A stretch of DNA of 64,000 nucleotides, from the NCBI RefSeq assembly GCF_004139715.1, contig NZ_CP035544.1:620001-684000 (forward strand), written 5' to 3'. The first letter of the stretch is position 1, and each line of letters begins with the position of its first letter. The translations under genes were made by a program, and so were the position numbers. The notes under the pieces were generated by a model. The model searched no databases. It worked only from the letters and a program-made list of their open reading frames with translations, and was not told where the DNA came from. The DNA comes from Muriicola soli. Lineage in GTDB: Bacteria > Bacteroidota > Bacteroidia > Flavobacteriales > Flavobacteriaceae. Positions 1-8,744 of the stretch are shown here, in pieces.

Positions 1-1
1 A

Positions 2-748
2 AGCAACGATTCTGGAAGAAGGAACGCAGAGGATTTTTCAGATGACAATATCTATGCCTTCACTGCAGAATGTCTTAATCCCAAAACCTTAACCGGGATA
101 GTCTATGATAAAACCACTCTCCTGCCTTTAACAGGAACCACCATCAATATTATTAGTGATGATAACGAAATTATTGCCTCAACCTTTACTGACGAGGAGG
201 GAGCATATAGCGTCTCCATCGACAGAAATAAAAATAATTTTGTAAGGGCAACTCGAGAAGGATACACCCCTGCAGAAGAATACCTGGAGATCAATCCCTG
301 CGAATTGCGAATGGTCGATTTCTATATTGAAACCAATTGTGTTAATTACGGAACAGATCTCGCTAAATTGTTAGGCCTGGATCCAACTATCTTTTTTGAT
401 TTTGACAAATCTGAAATCAAAGATGATTACAAGGACGAACTCGATATTATCGTCGATGCTATGGAATTATACCCAAGCCTGAAGATCCAGGTAAATTCTC
501 ATACCGATGTCAGAGGAGATAATGACACTTACAATCAACCCTTGTCAGAACGCAGAGCGAAGGCTACTGTTGATTATATCATCTCAAAGGGTATAGCGAG
601 TAGCAGGCTGAAATACGTAGGGTACGGTGAAACCAAACCAGTCAATGAATGTGTAGACGGGGTTCGTTGCTCTGCTGCCAAACATCAACAAAACAGGCGT
701 TCTGAATTTCTTATCCTTTGTGAAGATGGTGAGAATTGCTGTTACTAG
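2..748 (+). CDS. OmpA-family outer-membrane protein, 3' part (PorE-like), 5' end outside window
   Basis: The frame is open from the window edge to a TAG at 748, giving 248 visible residues, so the start lies upstream. Residues about 29-95 look like a carboxypeptidase-regulatory-like beta sandwich (LTGIVYD..., EGAYSV). Residues about 125-243 are an OmpA C-terminal peptidoglycan-binding domain with FFDFDKSEI, HTDVRG and LSERRAKAT. The peptide before the regulatory domain ends IYAFTAE, which would fit the end of a WD40-like propeller. In Flavobacteriia this propeller-CRD-OmpA order is typical of PorE-type proteins, which tether the type IX secretion machinery to peptidoglycan and often sit beside PorP/SprF genes. 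The OmpA call is firm; the PorE role is inferred. Confidence 0.85.
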   Translation, partial: SNDSGRRNAEDFSDDNIYAFTAECLNPKTLTGIVYDKTTLLPLTGTTINIISDDNEIIASTFTDEEGAYSVSIDRNKNNFVRATREGYTPAEEYLEINPCELRMVDFYIETNCVNYGTDLAKLLGLDPTIFFDFDKSEIKDDYKDELDIIVDAMELYPSLKIQVNSHTDVRGDNDTYNQPLSERRAKATVDYIISKGIASSRLKYVGYGETKPVNECVDGVRCSAAKHQQNRRSEFLILCEDGENCCY

Positions 749-880
749 AGAGGGATTCACATCATCAATGTTGGGTTTTACAACAATTTTTATAGGATAT
801 ACTGGATTGTGAGTAGCTTAGCTTTGATCCTTTATCTGGATTTGGGTATGTTCCCGGATTAAAAAATTGCAACTCCATCC

Positions 881-2560
881 ATGAGAATACATTTCGGCTT
901 CTTCAGAAATCGAACCGATGCCCTTTTTACCTGCCTGAATTTTATTTTTTTAGCTGCCCTTCTTTGCAGTGGAATGCGCATGTCTGCCCAGTCTGTGGGC
1001 GACTATCGTTCCGTGGGTAGCGGAAATTGGAGCAATCCGGCCGTATGGTAGCGCTACAATGGAGTGACATGGGTGGCTGCCTCCAATTATCCCGGACAGA
1101 ATGCCGATGCAGACCAGGTACTGATTGGGAATGGAAATACGGTCACCTTAAACGTCGATATTACGGCCTATACGCTAAATAACCTTGTGATAGGAGACAA
1201 CACTGGGGCAGATGACATTCTCCTGTTACCAAACAATGGTGATTTTGAGGTCAACATTCAAACTCTGGCCGTTGAATCTGACGGTATCCTGGAATGGGTC
1301 AAAAATGCGGATATTCGATTTCCTGAAGGTGCCATAATTTACAATAATGGCGGTACAATAAGCACGTCAAAAAATTGTAACGCTTCACAGGTGATCTATA
1401 TCGGCAATGACAAATTTTCTACCTGTAACGGCAATGGAGGAGCAGATTATTCCTTCGATGATATCGAATCAGCCTTACCACCACCGACCAGCGACGGAGA
1501 TATCACGGAGTGTGAAGAAACCCCGATACAAACCCTTACAGCTTCTGCTACTCCACCTGCAGGGGCGTATGTAGACTGGTATAACGCATCCGAAGGGGGT
1601 GCGATTGTCAGCCCTACCTTGAATACAGTAGGCACCGTGACCTATTACGCAGAAAGTGTGGATAGCAGCGATCCCAATCGAAAGAGTATTTTCAGGTCTC
1701 CGGTAACGCTCACTATCGAGGACAGCCCTACCATCAGTATCTCAAGTGCCCCAGCCTGTAATTTCTTGACCAATACGTATGCCCTTGAAGTAACCGTAAG
1801 TAATGGAACGGTGACCAGTTCAGACGGTACTGTGACCAATATTTCCGGGAATCAATGGCGAATTGCAAACATTCCCAACGGAACCGATATTACTGCAACG
1901 GTTACGGCAGCGAATTCTTGTGCCACGGATCTGGCCATTGCGGCGCCTAACTGTACCTGCCCTGCGGTAAACGCACCGGTCAGCGAGGGTGATCAGGCCT
2001 ACTGTACGGGAGATCCTGTACCGGCCTTAATGGTTAGCGTTGGTGCTGGTGAAACTGCAGATTGGTTCGATTCAGCTTCAGGTGGGAATCTGCTGCAGAG
2101 CGGCAGTACATCCTATACACCTCCGGGTCCTGGGCAGTATTATACAGAGGCCAGAAATACAGTCACCGGGTGCAGGAGCAATTCCAGGACTCCGATTATT
2201 TTAACCGAAGACGTGCCTGCCACCGCGACCATGGGACCGGACCAGACCATATGGGTTAGTAGCGATGCAGTTTTCAGCGTTGCTGCATCCAATGCCAATA
2301 CCTACCAATGGCAGGTGAGTTCAGATGGTGGCACCAGTTATACCGACCTTGCTGATGATACGATCCACCAGGGAACACAAACAACAGTGTTAACCATAAA
2401 AAATGCTCAGATTGTACGTAATGGATATAGATACCGGGCTGTAGTTTCAAACTCTATGTCTTCCTGTCCTCCATTCATCACAAACCCGGCTATACTAATT
2501 GTCAGGGTGAGAAGTGTCATTACCAACAGGCAACCTACGTACAGGGTTAACCCATTTTAA
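881..2560 (+). pseudogene. Secreted Ig-like-domain protein interrupted by an in-frame amber codon
   Basis: One frame runs from ATG 881 to TAA 2560 (560 codons) with a single TAG at 1049-1051. The first 56 codons encode a signal peptide (hydrophobic stretch, then SAQS) and the start of a mature domain (GSGNWSNPAVW). The frame resumes at once with RYNGVTWVAAS, so a CAG (Gln) to TAG change is the simplest explanation. The rest has a beta-rich N-terminal domain, two Cys-containing Ig-like domains (YCTGDP..., ADWFDSASGG), a further Ig-like domain, and a C-terminal tail beginning VITNR. The part after the stop can start only at internal codons and would lack an export signal. It may be a recent pseudogene, a sequencing error or readthrough. 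Confidence 0.75.
2516..2557 (+). other. VITNR-type C-terminal tail, copy 1
   Basis: The last 14 codons read VITNRQPTYRVNPF. The same tail closes the next two genes with different codons, so the conservation is at the protein level. Confidence 0.7.
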
Positions 2561-2779
2561 GAGTAGATGATACTTTTTTCGTTCAGGAGTTAGAGGTTAC
2601 AAGTCGCGATTTTATTGGTCTTGATCGATAAACGGAAATAGTAAATCTGGCCTTATTCTGGACGGTTAACCTCAGATAAATAAACCTTTACAGTCCATCT
2701 AGGCCCTTTCACAACATATATTTAGGCAAGACAGTTGTCAGCCCTATTTTTATCTTGGACAAACCGAACCCAATTGTCA

Positions 2780-5700
2780 ATGAAACAATATCAAACAATT
2801 ACATTTTTGATATTTTCTATTATCTGTATGGCTGTGCCTCAGCTATATGGCCAGGATACTTTTTTGGACAATTTCAATACGGTTTCCTATTCGAATAACA
2901 ATGGTACAATGGATTTTGCCGGAGATTGGCAGGATTCCGAAGACAGTGATCCAACCGGGGGACGCATTTATGTCAGAAGTGCTACAAACAGGTTGCGTAT
3001 CCAGAATATGGATAACGAAACGCTTATCAGATCAATCAATCTAAATGGAGCTACAGGTGTTACCCTTACAATGACCTACACCGAAATATCTGGAAATGAA
3101 CAGATCGATGTGGATCTGTGGAACGGTACAGGATGGAATACGGTGGCGACATTAAATGGATCAGGAACTGTAAACTACAACCTGGCAGCAAATGAAATGT
3201 CTGCGAATTCACAAATTCGATTTATTACTAATAGTGGTGGTTGGGGTGGTTCCGAGGCCTATGAAATTGATAATATACAATTCAATGGAAATGTGCCTCC
3301 CGGGATTTCTATTGATGATATCACGGTAAACGAGGATGACGGTACAGCTACTTTTACTGTTACTCTTAATAAAGCTTTTGCAGGGGGATTCAATGTGGAC
3401 TGGGCAACCGCGGATGGAACTGCACTGGCAGGGTCCGACTATGTCGCCGACAGTGGAATGATCAGTTTTACAGGTACAGCCGGCGAAACACAAACTATCG
3501 TTGTCAACCTTGTAAATGATAATGTTCCCGAATTCACTCAGGAAACCTTTGACGTCATTCTTAGTAATATTGATCAACCCGGCGTGATCATGGCCGATGG
3601 GCAGGGTACAGCTACAATAATAGATGATGAATACGCTTTTAATGCCCCACTCGTACTCACTCACGAGTTTGACGGGTATATGGACTATACTTCCACGGCG
3701 GGAACACTCAGAACCCAGCCCAATACAGGTAATACCTGTGCAATTACTACAAATTCAAGCAACACCCTTTCAAGTCCGATACCTGCCACAGCTACCATTG
3801 AACAAGCCATATTATACTGGGCCCATTCAGGGGCTACCCCGGATACACAGGTCACTTTTGATGGGAATACGGTGAATGCAGAATTCTTATATGGAACATC
3901 TCTTACCAATCGTACTTTTTTTGGTGGCCGGGCCGATGTAACCGCGATTGTTACAGCAGTGCCTAACCCATCTACTTATCTCTGGACATTTTCAGGTCTG
4001 ACGATAGATAACACGGATCCCTATTGCAATACTGCAACCACGCTGGGGGGATGGTCTTTAATGATCTTTTATACGGACAATGGCCTTCCTGCTTCTACCA
4101 TTAACGTGTATGAAGGATTCAGCGGGGAAAGCAATTCCTCCTCCTCTTATACGCTTAGTGGCTTTTTTGCCATTGGTGCTGCGGGATCCAAGACCACAGT
4201 GCAATCCTGGGAAGGAGACCAGACACTGAGCAACAACGAAAGTCTTACGGTGACCACTGGGCTGGGAACCTTTAACCTGGTTGGGGACGGCGATAATACG
4301 GGAACCCCCACAATCAACCCTTTTAACTCAACGCATTACGACAATACGGCCACTCCTGTGGTAAATAATACCAACTCGCATGGTGTGGACCTGGACACCT
4401 ATAATATCTCACCTTTTATTTCTCCGGGAGAGACCTCAGTGACCACCAATGTGGGATCAGGGCAGGATTTTGTGATCCTCAATACGGTGACACTTAAAGT
4501 TCCCTCCAACCTGACTACAGGGATTGTATTCGAAGACGTGAATTATGGGGGAGGTCCCGGTCGTAACCGGGCCACAGCAGCAGGGGTTCCAATACCAAAT
4601 GCTACGGTTGAACTCTATGATAGTGGCGGAAGTTTTGTAACAAGTACCACGACCAATGCCGCTGGCCGTTACGTTTTTGCCGGTATGGCTAACGGTTCCT
4701 ATACGGTCAGGGTAGTAAACAATACGGTGAGATCAACTCGTCCCGGTGGGAGTACATGTACAAGCTGTATCCCCGTCCAAACCTTTAAAACGGATTATAT
4801 TGCTAGTATAGTGGTTGAAGATACCAATTCCGTGGGAGGTGAAGACCCAGCAGGGCAGGATCCGGGTCCGGGTACCCTCAGTAATGCCCAGACGATATCC
4901 ACCTTTACTATTCTCAACGAAGGGGTGGCAGGGATGGACTTTGGTTTTAATTTCAATACCATTGTAAATACGAATGAAGACGGGCAGGGATCCCTGGAAC
5001 AATTCATCATTAATTCAAATAATCTTGGAGAGACCGGACTCGATATTGTAGCCAATGGGATCTTTGATCCCGCTGCGGGTGAAGATACTTCAATCTTTAT
5101 GATTCCCCCAACAGGAGATGCTCTTGGCAGGGCAGCTGATACGAACTATAGCAGCGGGATTTTTGATATTGAGATCGATGCATTGACATCAATTGCCGGA
5201 GATAATACCCATATTGACGGTCGCACCCAAACTGCGTATTCGGGTGACACCAATACAGGTAGCATAGGTGCTGGCGGGACATCGGTAGGTACTTCAGCCA
5301 CTAATCTGCCAAATTATGATCTTCCCGAGATCCAGGTCAACGGTAAGGATGGAAATACATTTAGAAATGAAGGAAATACAAACGTGATCCGTAATCTTTC
5401 CATTTTTGCCAGCGATCTGGCAGGAGTGCAGGTAAATAATGGATCTGCAACAGTTTCTAATAACCTACTTGGAGTAAATGCGCTGGGCACCAATGATGGT
5501 AATATTCTGTACGGAGTAGATATTACAGGTGGTTCGGCCATTATAGATGGAAATTATATCAGCACGAATGAAGAAGCAGGCATCTTGATTAGCGGAGGTA
5601 CAGCTTCAACGATACAGAATAATCACCTAACGGTTAATGGGAATGATACCTGTTTTGACAATATCACTATAACTGGTGGGTCGGGAATTCTCATTCAATA

Positions 5701-6508
5701 TAATCTTATTGAGCTCTCAGCAGCCATGGGTATAGATGGGAACGGGATAGCCGGAGGCGTTACCATTACAGAAAACTCCATAACCACAGCCGGACAGGAC
5801 GGGGGTAATTGCAGTGGACAAACAGAAAATACCGGTATCCGTCTTGATGGAAGTAATTCTTCAATTACGGGCAACATCATCTACCAGAACGGAGGGCCGG
5901 GGATCGTTCTGGCAGGGGGGAACACCTCCGGCAACCTTATCTCCCAAAACTCCATCTACGCCAACGGCACCAATGGAGACGCCCTGGGGATAGACATTGA
6001 CCAGGCCGATGGTATGGGAGATGGCATTACTTTAAATGATACAGGAGATGCGGATACAGGGCCAAATGGCGCTGCCAATTTCCCCATCATAAGTGCAGCC
6101 TTTATGGAAGGTGCCAATGTGGTTATCAAGGGCTGGTCGCGTCCCGGAGCAACCCTGGAGTTCTTCCTAACCGATATTAATGAAGGAACTGCTGCGGCAG
6201 GAGACAATGAATTGGGCCTCTCAAAGGATTATGGGGAAGGCCAGGTATATCTGGGAAGTGCCGTGGAAGGCACTGTGGCTGATACCGATGCCGGTACCTC
6301 TTCTTATACAGATACTGACGGGAACACGGACAATACCAATCTTTTTGAAGTGCGTATCCCGGCACCACCAGGTGTAAATGTAGGTAACTTAATCACAGCT
6401 ACGGCAACCCTTGCCAATACTACATCCGAATTTTCGCCTTTCTCCCAGATCGTTATCCGGACGGTGATCACAAACCGAAAGATAACCTACAGGGTGAAGA
6501 TGAATTAA
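2780..6508 (+). CDS. Large exported protein with Calx-beta, Cna-B-like and parallel beta-helix regions
   Basis: This 1242-residue protein starts at ATG 2780, which gives a clean signal peptide (MKQYQTITFLIF...LYGQD); a TTG 45 bases upstream is in frame but would bury it. After an N-terminal jelly-roll-like region comes a Calx-beta domain (about residues 175-285, FTVTLNKAF and NDNVPE). A beta-sandwich region with ATIEQAILYWA follows. Near residues 585-660 lies an SdrD/Cna-B-like repeat (GIVFEDVNYGGG, NAAGRYVFAG). Residues about 820-1100 are NG-rich with short repeated turns (TITENSITT, SGNLISQNSIY) typical of a right-handed beta helix. It ends in the VITNR tail. It is probably surface exposed or periplasmic; no enzymatic residues are recognised. 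The next gene follows after 11 bases. Confidence 0.85.
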   Translation: MKQYQTITFLIFSIICMAVPQLYGQDTFLDNFNTVSYSNNNGTMDFAGDWQDSEDSDPTGGRIYVRSATNRLRIQNMDNETLIRSINLNGATGVTLTMTYTEISGNEQIDVDLWNGTGWNTVATLNGSGTVNYNLAANEMSANSQIRFITNSGGWGGSEAYEIDNIQFNGNVPPGISIDDITVNEDDGTATFTVTLNKAFAGGFNVDWATADGTALAGSDYVADSGMISFTGTAGETQTIVVNLVNDNVPEFTQETFDVILSNIDQPGVIMADGQGTATIIDDEYAFNAPLVLTHEFDGYMDYTSTAGTLRTQPNTGNTCAITTNSSNTLSSPIPATATIEQAILYWAHSGATPDTQVTFDGNTVNAEFLYGTSLTNRTFFGGRADVTAIVTAVPNPSTYLWTFSGLTIDNTDPYCNTATTLGGWSLMIFYTDNGLPASTINVYEGFSGESNSSSSYTLSGFFAIGAAGSKTTVQSWEGDQTLSNNESLTVTTGLGTFNLVGDGDNTGTPTINPFNSTHYDNTATPVVNNTNSHGVDLDTYNISPFISPGETSVTTNVGSGQDFVILNTVTLKVPSNLTTGIVFEDVNYGGGPGRNRATAAGVPIPNATVELYDSGGSFVTSTTTNAAGRYVFAGMANGSYTVRVVNNTVRSTRPGGSTCTSCIPVQTFKTDYIASIVVEDTNSVGGEDPAGQDPGPGTLSNAQTISTFTILNEGVAGMDFGFNFNTIVNTNEDGQGSLEQFIINSNNLGETGLDIVANGIFDPAAGEDTSIFMIPPTGDALGRAADTNYSSGIFDIEIDALTSIAGDNTHIDGRTQTAYSGDTNTGSIGAGGTSVGTSATNLPNYDLPEIQVNGKDGNTFRNEGNTNVIRNLSIFASDLAGVQVNNGSATVSNNLLGVNALGTNDGNILYGVDITGGSAIIDGNYISTNEEAGILISGGTASTIQNNHLTVNGNDTCFDNITITGGSGILIQYNLIELSAAMGIDGNGIAGGVTITENSITTAGQDGGNCSGQTENTGIRLDGSNSSITGNIIYQNGGPGIVLAGGNTSGNLISQNSIYANGTNGDALGIDIDQADGMGDGITLNDTGDADTGPNGAANFPIISAAFMEGANVVIKGWSRPGATLEFFLTDINEGTAAAGDNELGLSKDYGEGQVYLGSAVEGTVADTDAGTSSYTDTDGNTDNTNLFEVRIPAPPGVNVGNLITATATLANTTSEFSPFSQIVIRTVITNRKITYRVKMN
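6464..6505 (+). other. VITNR-type C-terminal tail, copy 2
   Basis: The last 14 codons read VITNRKITYRVKMN, preceded by an arginine (VIRT) as in the other two copies. Confidence 0.7.
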
Positions 6509-6519
6509 GAAGGTTTGAA

Positions 6520-8325
6520 ATGAATGAGTGGATGATGAATGAAAAGGAACATACATATTTTCTGAAAAAACTGGCGAGATCCTATCGTACAGCAGGACTA
6601 CTCCTGGGTATTATTTGGGTGATGATGTTTCAGGATGTTCAGGCCCAGTCAGGGGTAGGAGCCAATTTTGGTATAGAAGCCGATGCCTACTCAGGGGACG
6701 TCATTTCGGGGGTTCTTACAGATGATTGGTTTTATAATGGGATATCCGGAGCAGGTGTAGTTGACGAGGCCACGGCAGCGGCCATGGGGTATGCAGCCCA
6801 GCTGGCTGCCAACAACAATATAGCGTTCGACCTCAGACAGAGCATTCCCAATTACGCTTCCAACAATGGCTATATCTGGTACAGCACACGTTACGGCAGG
6901 GATTATACAAGTTTGTCCGGAAATGACTTTACAACTTTCACGTCTGGGAAAAACGGAGATAATCCTATGACCTCATGGAGTAATGGACCATCATCAGTGC
7001 CCTCCAAAACTGATATTGTAGACTCAGGAGTGCACATGCGAAGGAATGGAGATCAGGTTACGGACGACCTATGGGTTCAAATGATGATTTCCACACTTTC
7101 CTCCTCAGGTAACCATTTTATTGATTTTGAACTATTTGTGTCGGAATTATCGACTTCAGGGAGTTCATTTGTAAACTCAGGACCTCATGAAGGCCATACG
7201 GCTTGGGAGTTTGATGCGAGCGGAAACGTAGTTCAGATAGGCGATATGGTCATTGGGTTTTCCTATAGTGGAAGCGGTGTAACAGGGGTGGAAGTACGTC
7301 TGTGGATTGATCGTTCTATTTTTAATCCTGGTTCTGCACCGGGAGGTACCTCCACCTTTGTTTGGGGCCCGAATATCGACGGGGGCAGTACCTATGGCTA
7401 TGCCCAGATCGTCGTTCCAGCCGGAACCCTCCTCAGTAATGTCAACCTGTTTTCCACCACCGCTCCACCCTGGGGAACCACCGATACTTCGGGATATAAC
7501 ACCAATTACAGTGGAGGTTACCTCGCTGAAGTTGGCGTAAATTTTACACAGCTCGGATTCGACCCTAGGGCGCTTTTCGGTTCTGGTGCTGCCTGTGACT
7601 CTCCTTTCAGCGCTGTGATCACAAAATCAAGAACCTCTTCCTCATTCACGTCCTCCTTAAAGGATTTTGCAGGGCCTTACGACTTCCTGGGAAGTGCGGC
7701 AGGGACCGAAGTGAACACAAGCATTGTAGATCCGGGGGATTTCGATTCATGCAATACAGGCGAAACACTTAATCTTCAAGCAGAATTTATTTCAGCAAGT
7801 GCTGAATATATCTGGTATTCGTTAACACCGGGAGTAGTTTTTCCTGCCAATGGTCTTTCCGAGATATCCGGTGTCGGCATGGACAATGTGGACATTGATA
7901 CTCCAGGAAACTATCAACTGGGAATAGCACCCCTCGAAGGCTGTACTCCCGTGACTGAGCCCTCTGACATATTATTGATAAATGCAATTCCATGTGCTAT
8001 TGGGGAAAATTATACCACTCCTGTCAACATGGCGCTCAATGTAAATGCACCAGGTGTTCTTACCAACGACACAGACCTTGAACCAGGCGATGTTCTCACG
8101 GCAAACACGGTGCCTCTTGTGAATGTAACTAATGGAACCCTCATACTGGCCTCAGACGGGAGTTTTACGTATACACCCAATGCCAATTTCAATGGATCAG
8201 ATAGTTTCACCTATCAGGTCTGTGATTCTTACGGCTTATGTGATTCTGCAATAGTCAATCTGAGCATCAGATTGGCTGGAGTTATCACCAATAGGAGAAT
8301 AACCTACAGGGTCAACCCGAATTAG
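6520..8325 (+). CDS. Exported protein with C-terminal cadherin-like (Big_9 type) domain and VITNR tail
   Basis: This 601-residue protein starts 11 bases after the preceding stop, so the two genes are probably cotranscribed. ATG codons at 6520, 6532 and 6535 are possible; all give a long N-region before the hydrophobic segment (TAGLLLGIIWVMMF) and a cleavage-like VQAQS. The central part, rich in Gly, Ser and aromatic residues, matches no domain I recognise. Residues about 495-585 are a cadherin/Ig-like module with the usual motifs (NDTDLEPGD, GSFTYTPNANFNG, DSFTYQVCD). The protein ends VITNRRITYRVNPN. The role is unknown; a structural surface or matrix component is likely. Confidence 0.85.
   Translation: MNEWMMNEKEHTYFLKKLARSYRTAGLLLGIIWVMMFQDVQAQSGVGANFGIEADAYSGDVISGVLTDDWFYNGISGAGVVDEATAAAMGYAAQLAANNNIAFDLRQSIPNYASNNGYIWYSTRYGRDYTSLSGNDFTTFTSGKNGDNPMTSWSNGPSSVPSKTDIVDSGVHMRRNGDQVTDDLWVQMMISTLSSSGNHFIDFELFVSELSTSGSSFVNSGPHEGHTAWEFDASGNVVQIGDMVIGFSYSGSGVTGVEVRLWIDRSIFNPGSAPGGTSTFVWGPNIDGGSTYGYAQIVVPAGTLLSNVNLFSTTAPPWGTTDTSGYNTNYSGGYLAEVGVNFTQLGFDPRALFGSGAACDSPFSAVITKSRTSSSFTSSLKDFAGPYDFLGSAAGTEVNTSIVDPGDFDSCNTGETLNLQAEFISASAEYIWYSLTPGVVFPANGLSEISGVGMDNVDIDTPGNYQLGIAPLEGCTPVTEPSDILLINAIPCAIGENYTTPVNMALNVNAPGVLTNDTDLEPGDVLTANTVPLVNVTNGTLILASDGSFTYTPNANFNGSDSFTYQVCDSYGLCDSAIVNLSIRLAGVITNRRITYRVNPN
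8281..8322 (+). other. VITNR-type C-terminal tail, copy 3
   Basis: The last 14 codons read VITNRRITYRVNPN. Shared positions in the three copies are VITNR, then TYRV two residues later. Confidence 0.7.
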
Positions 8326-8509
8326 ATCCAATTCTCACTTCATATACAAAAGTTCAGGAAAATAATCATGACATTTTCAGACCTCAAAACCGGCATCCAG
8401 GAACGGGGAAATTGGCACTAAAACTGCCTTCCAATTCGATCTTCATTTTTTGACCGTCCATTAGACGGAATTTCTGTTTTTTGTTGAAAATTCCTACGAA
8501 ATCACCCTC

Positions 8510-8539
8510 CGATAAACCCCATGATTATTGGGATTATCG
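8510..8539. repeat. Imperfect inverted repeat
   Basis: CGATAAACCC and GGGATTATCG form 10-base arms with one central mismatch around a 10-base spacer. This could be an operator or an RNA hairpin. Confidence 0.4.
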
Positions 8540-8546
8540 ACCAACG

Positions 8547-8571
8547 AAACCTTAGTGTTTTTAAGGTTTTT
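8547..8571 (+). terminator. Terminator-like hairpin
   Basis: The 8-base stem AAACCTTA / TAAGGTTT has a 7-base loop and ends in five T. The stem is A/T rich, so it is weak. It may end the operon whose last stop is at 8325, or attenuate the downstream transcript. Confidence 0.4.
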
Positions 8572-8656
8572 ATAGCGTAAAACCTCAGATATCGTGTCCT
8601 AGACCATGCATTTCATCGAGTACACAACAATTATTTTCCTAGGGGTAGCTTCGGGT

Positions 8657-8664
8657 TAAATTTG
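8657..8664 (+). promoter_or_regulatory. Candidate Bacteroidota -7 element for the giant repeat gene
   Basis: TAAATTTG matches TAnnTTTG and lies 80 bases before ATG 8745. No convincing -33 element is seen. Confidence 0.4.
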
Positions 8665-8744
8665 TTAGTTGATAATAAAATATCAGGTGTAAACCATCGA
8701 ACCAACTATTGACGAAAGAGAAAAACATACTTAAAAAATTAATC

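Larger units (their letters stand above)
8326..8744 (+). other. 419-base intergenic region before the giant repeat gene
   Basis: No gene is seen here. It holds an imperfect palindrome (8510-8539), a terminator-like hairpin (8547-8571) and a candidate -7 promoter element (8657-8664), in that order. This fits the end of one transcription unit and the start of the next. Confidence 0.5.
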
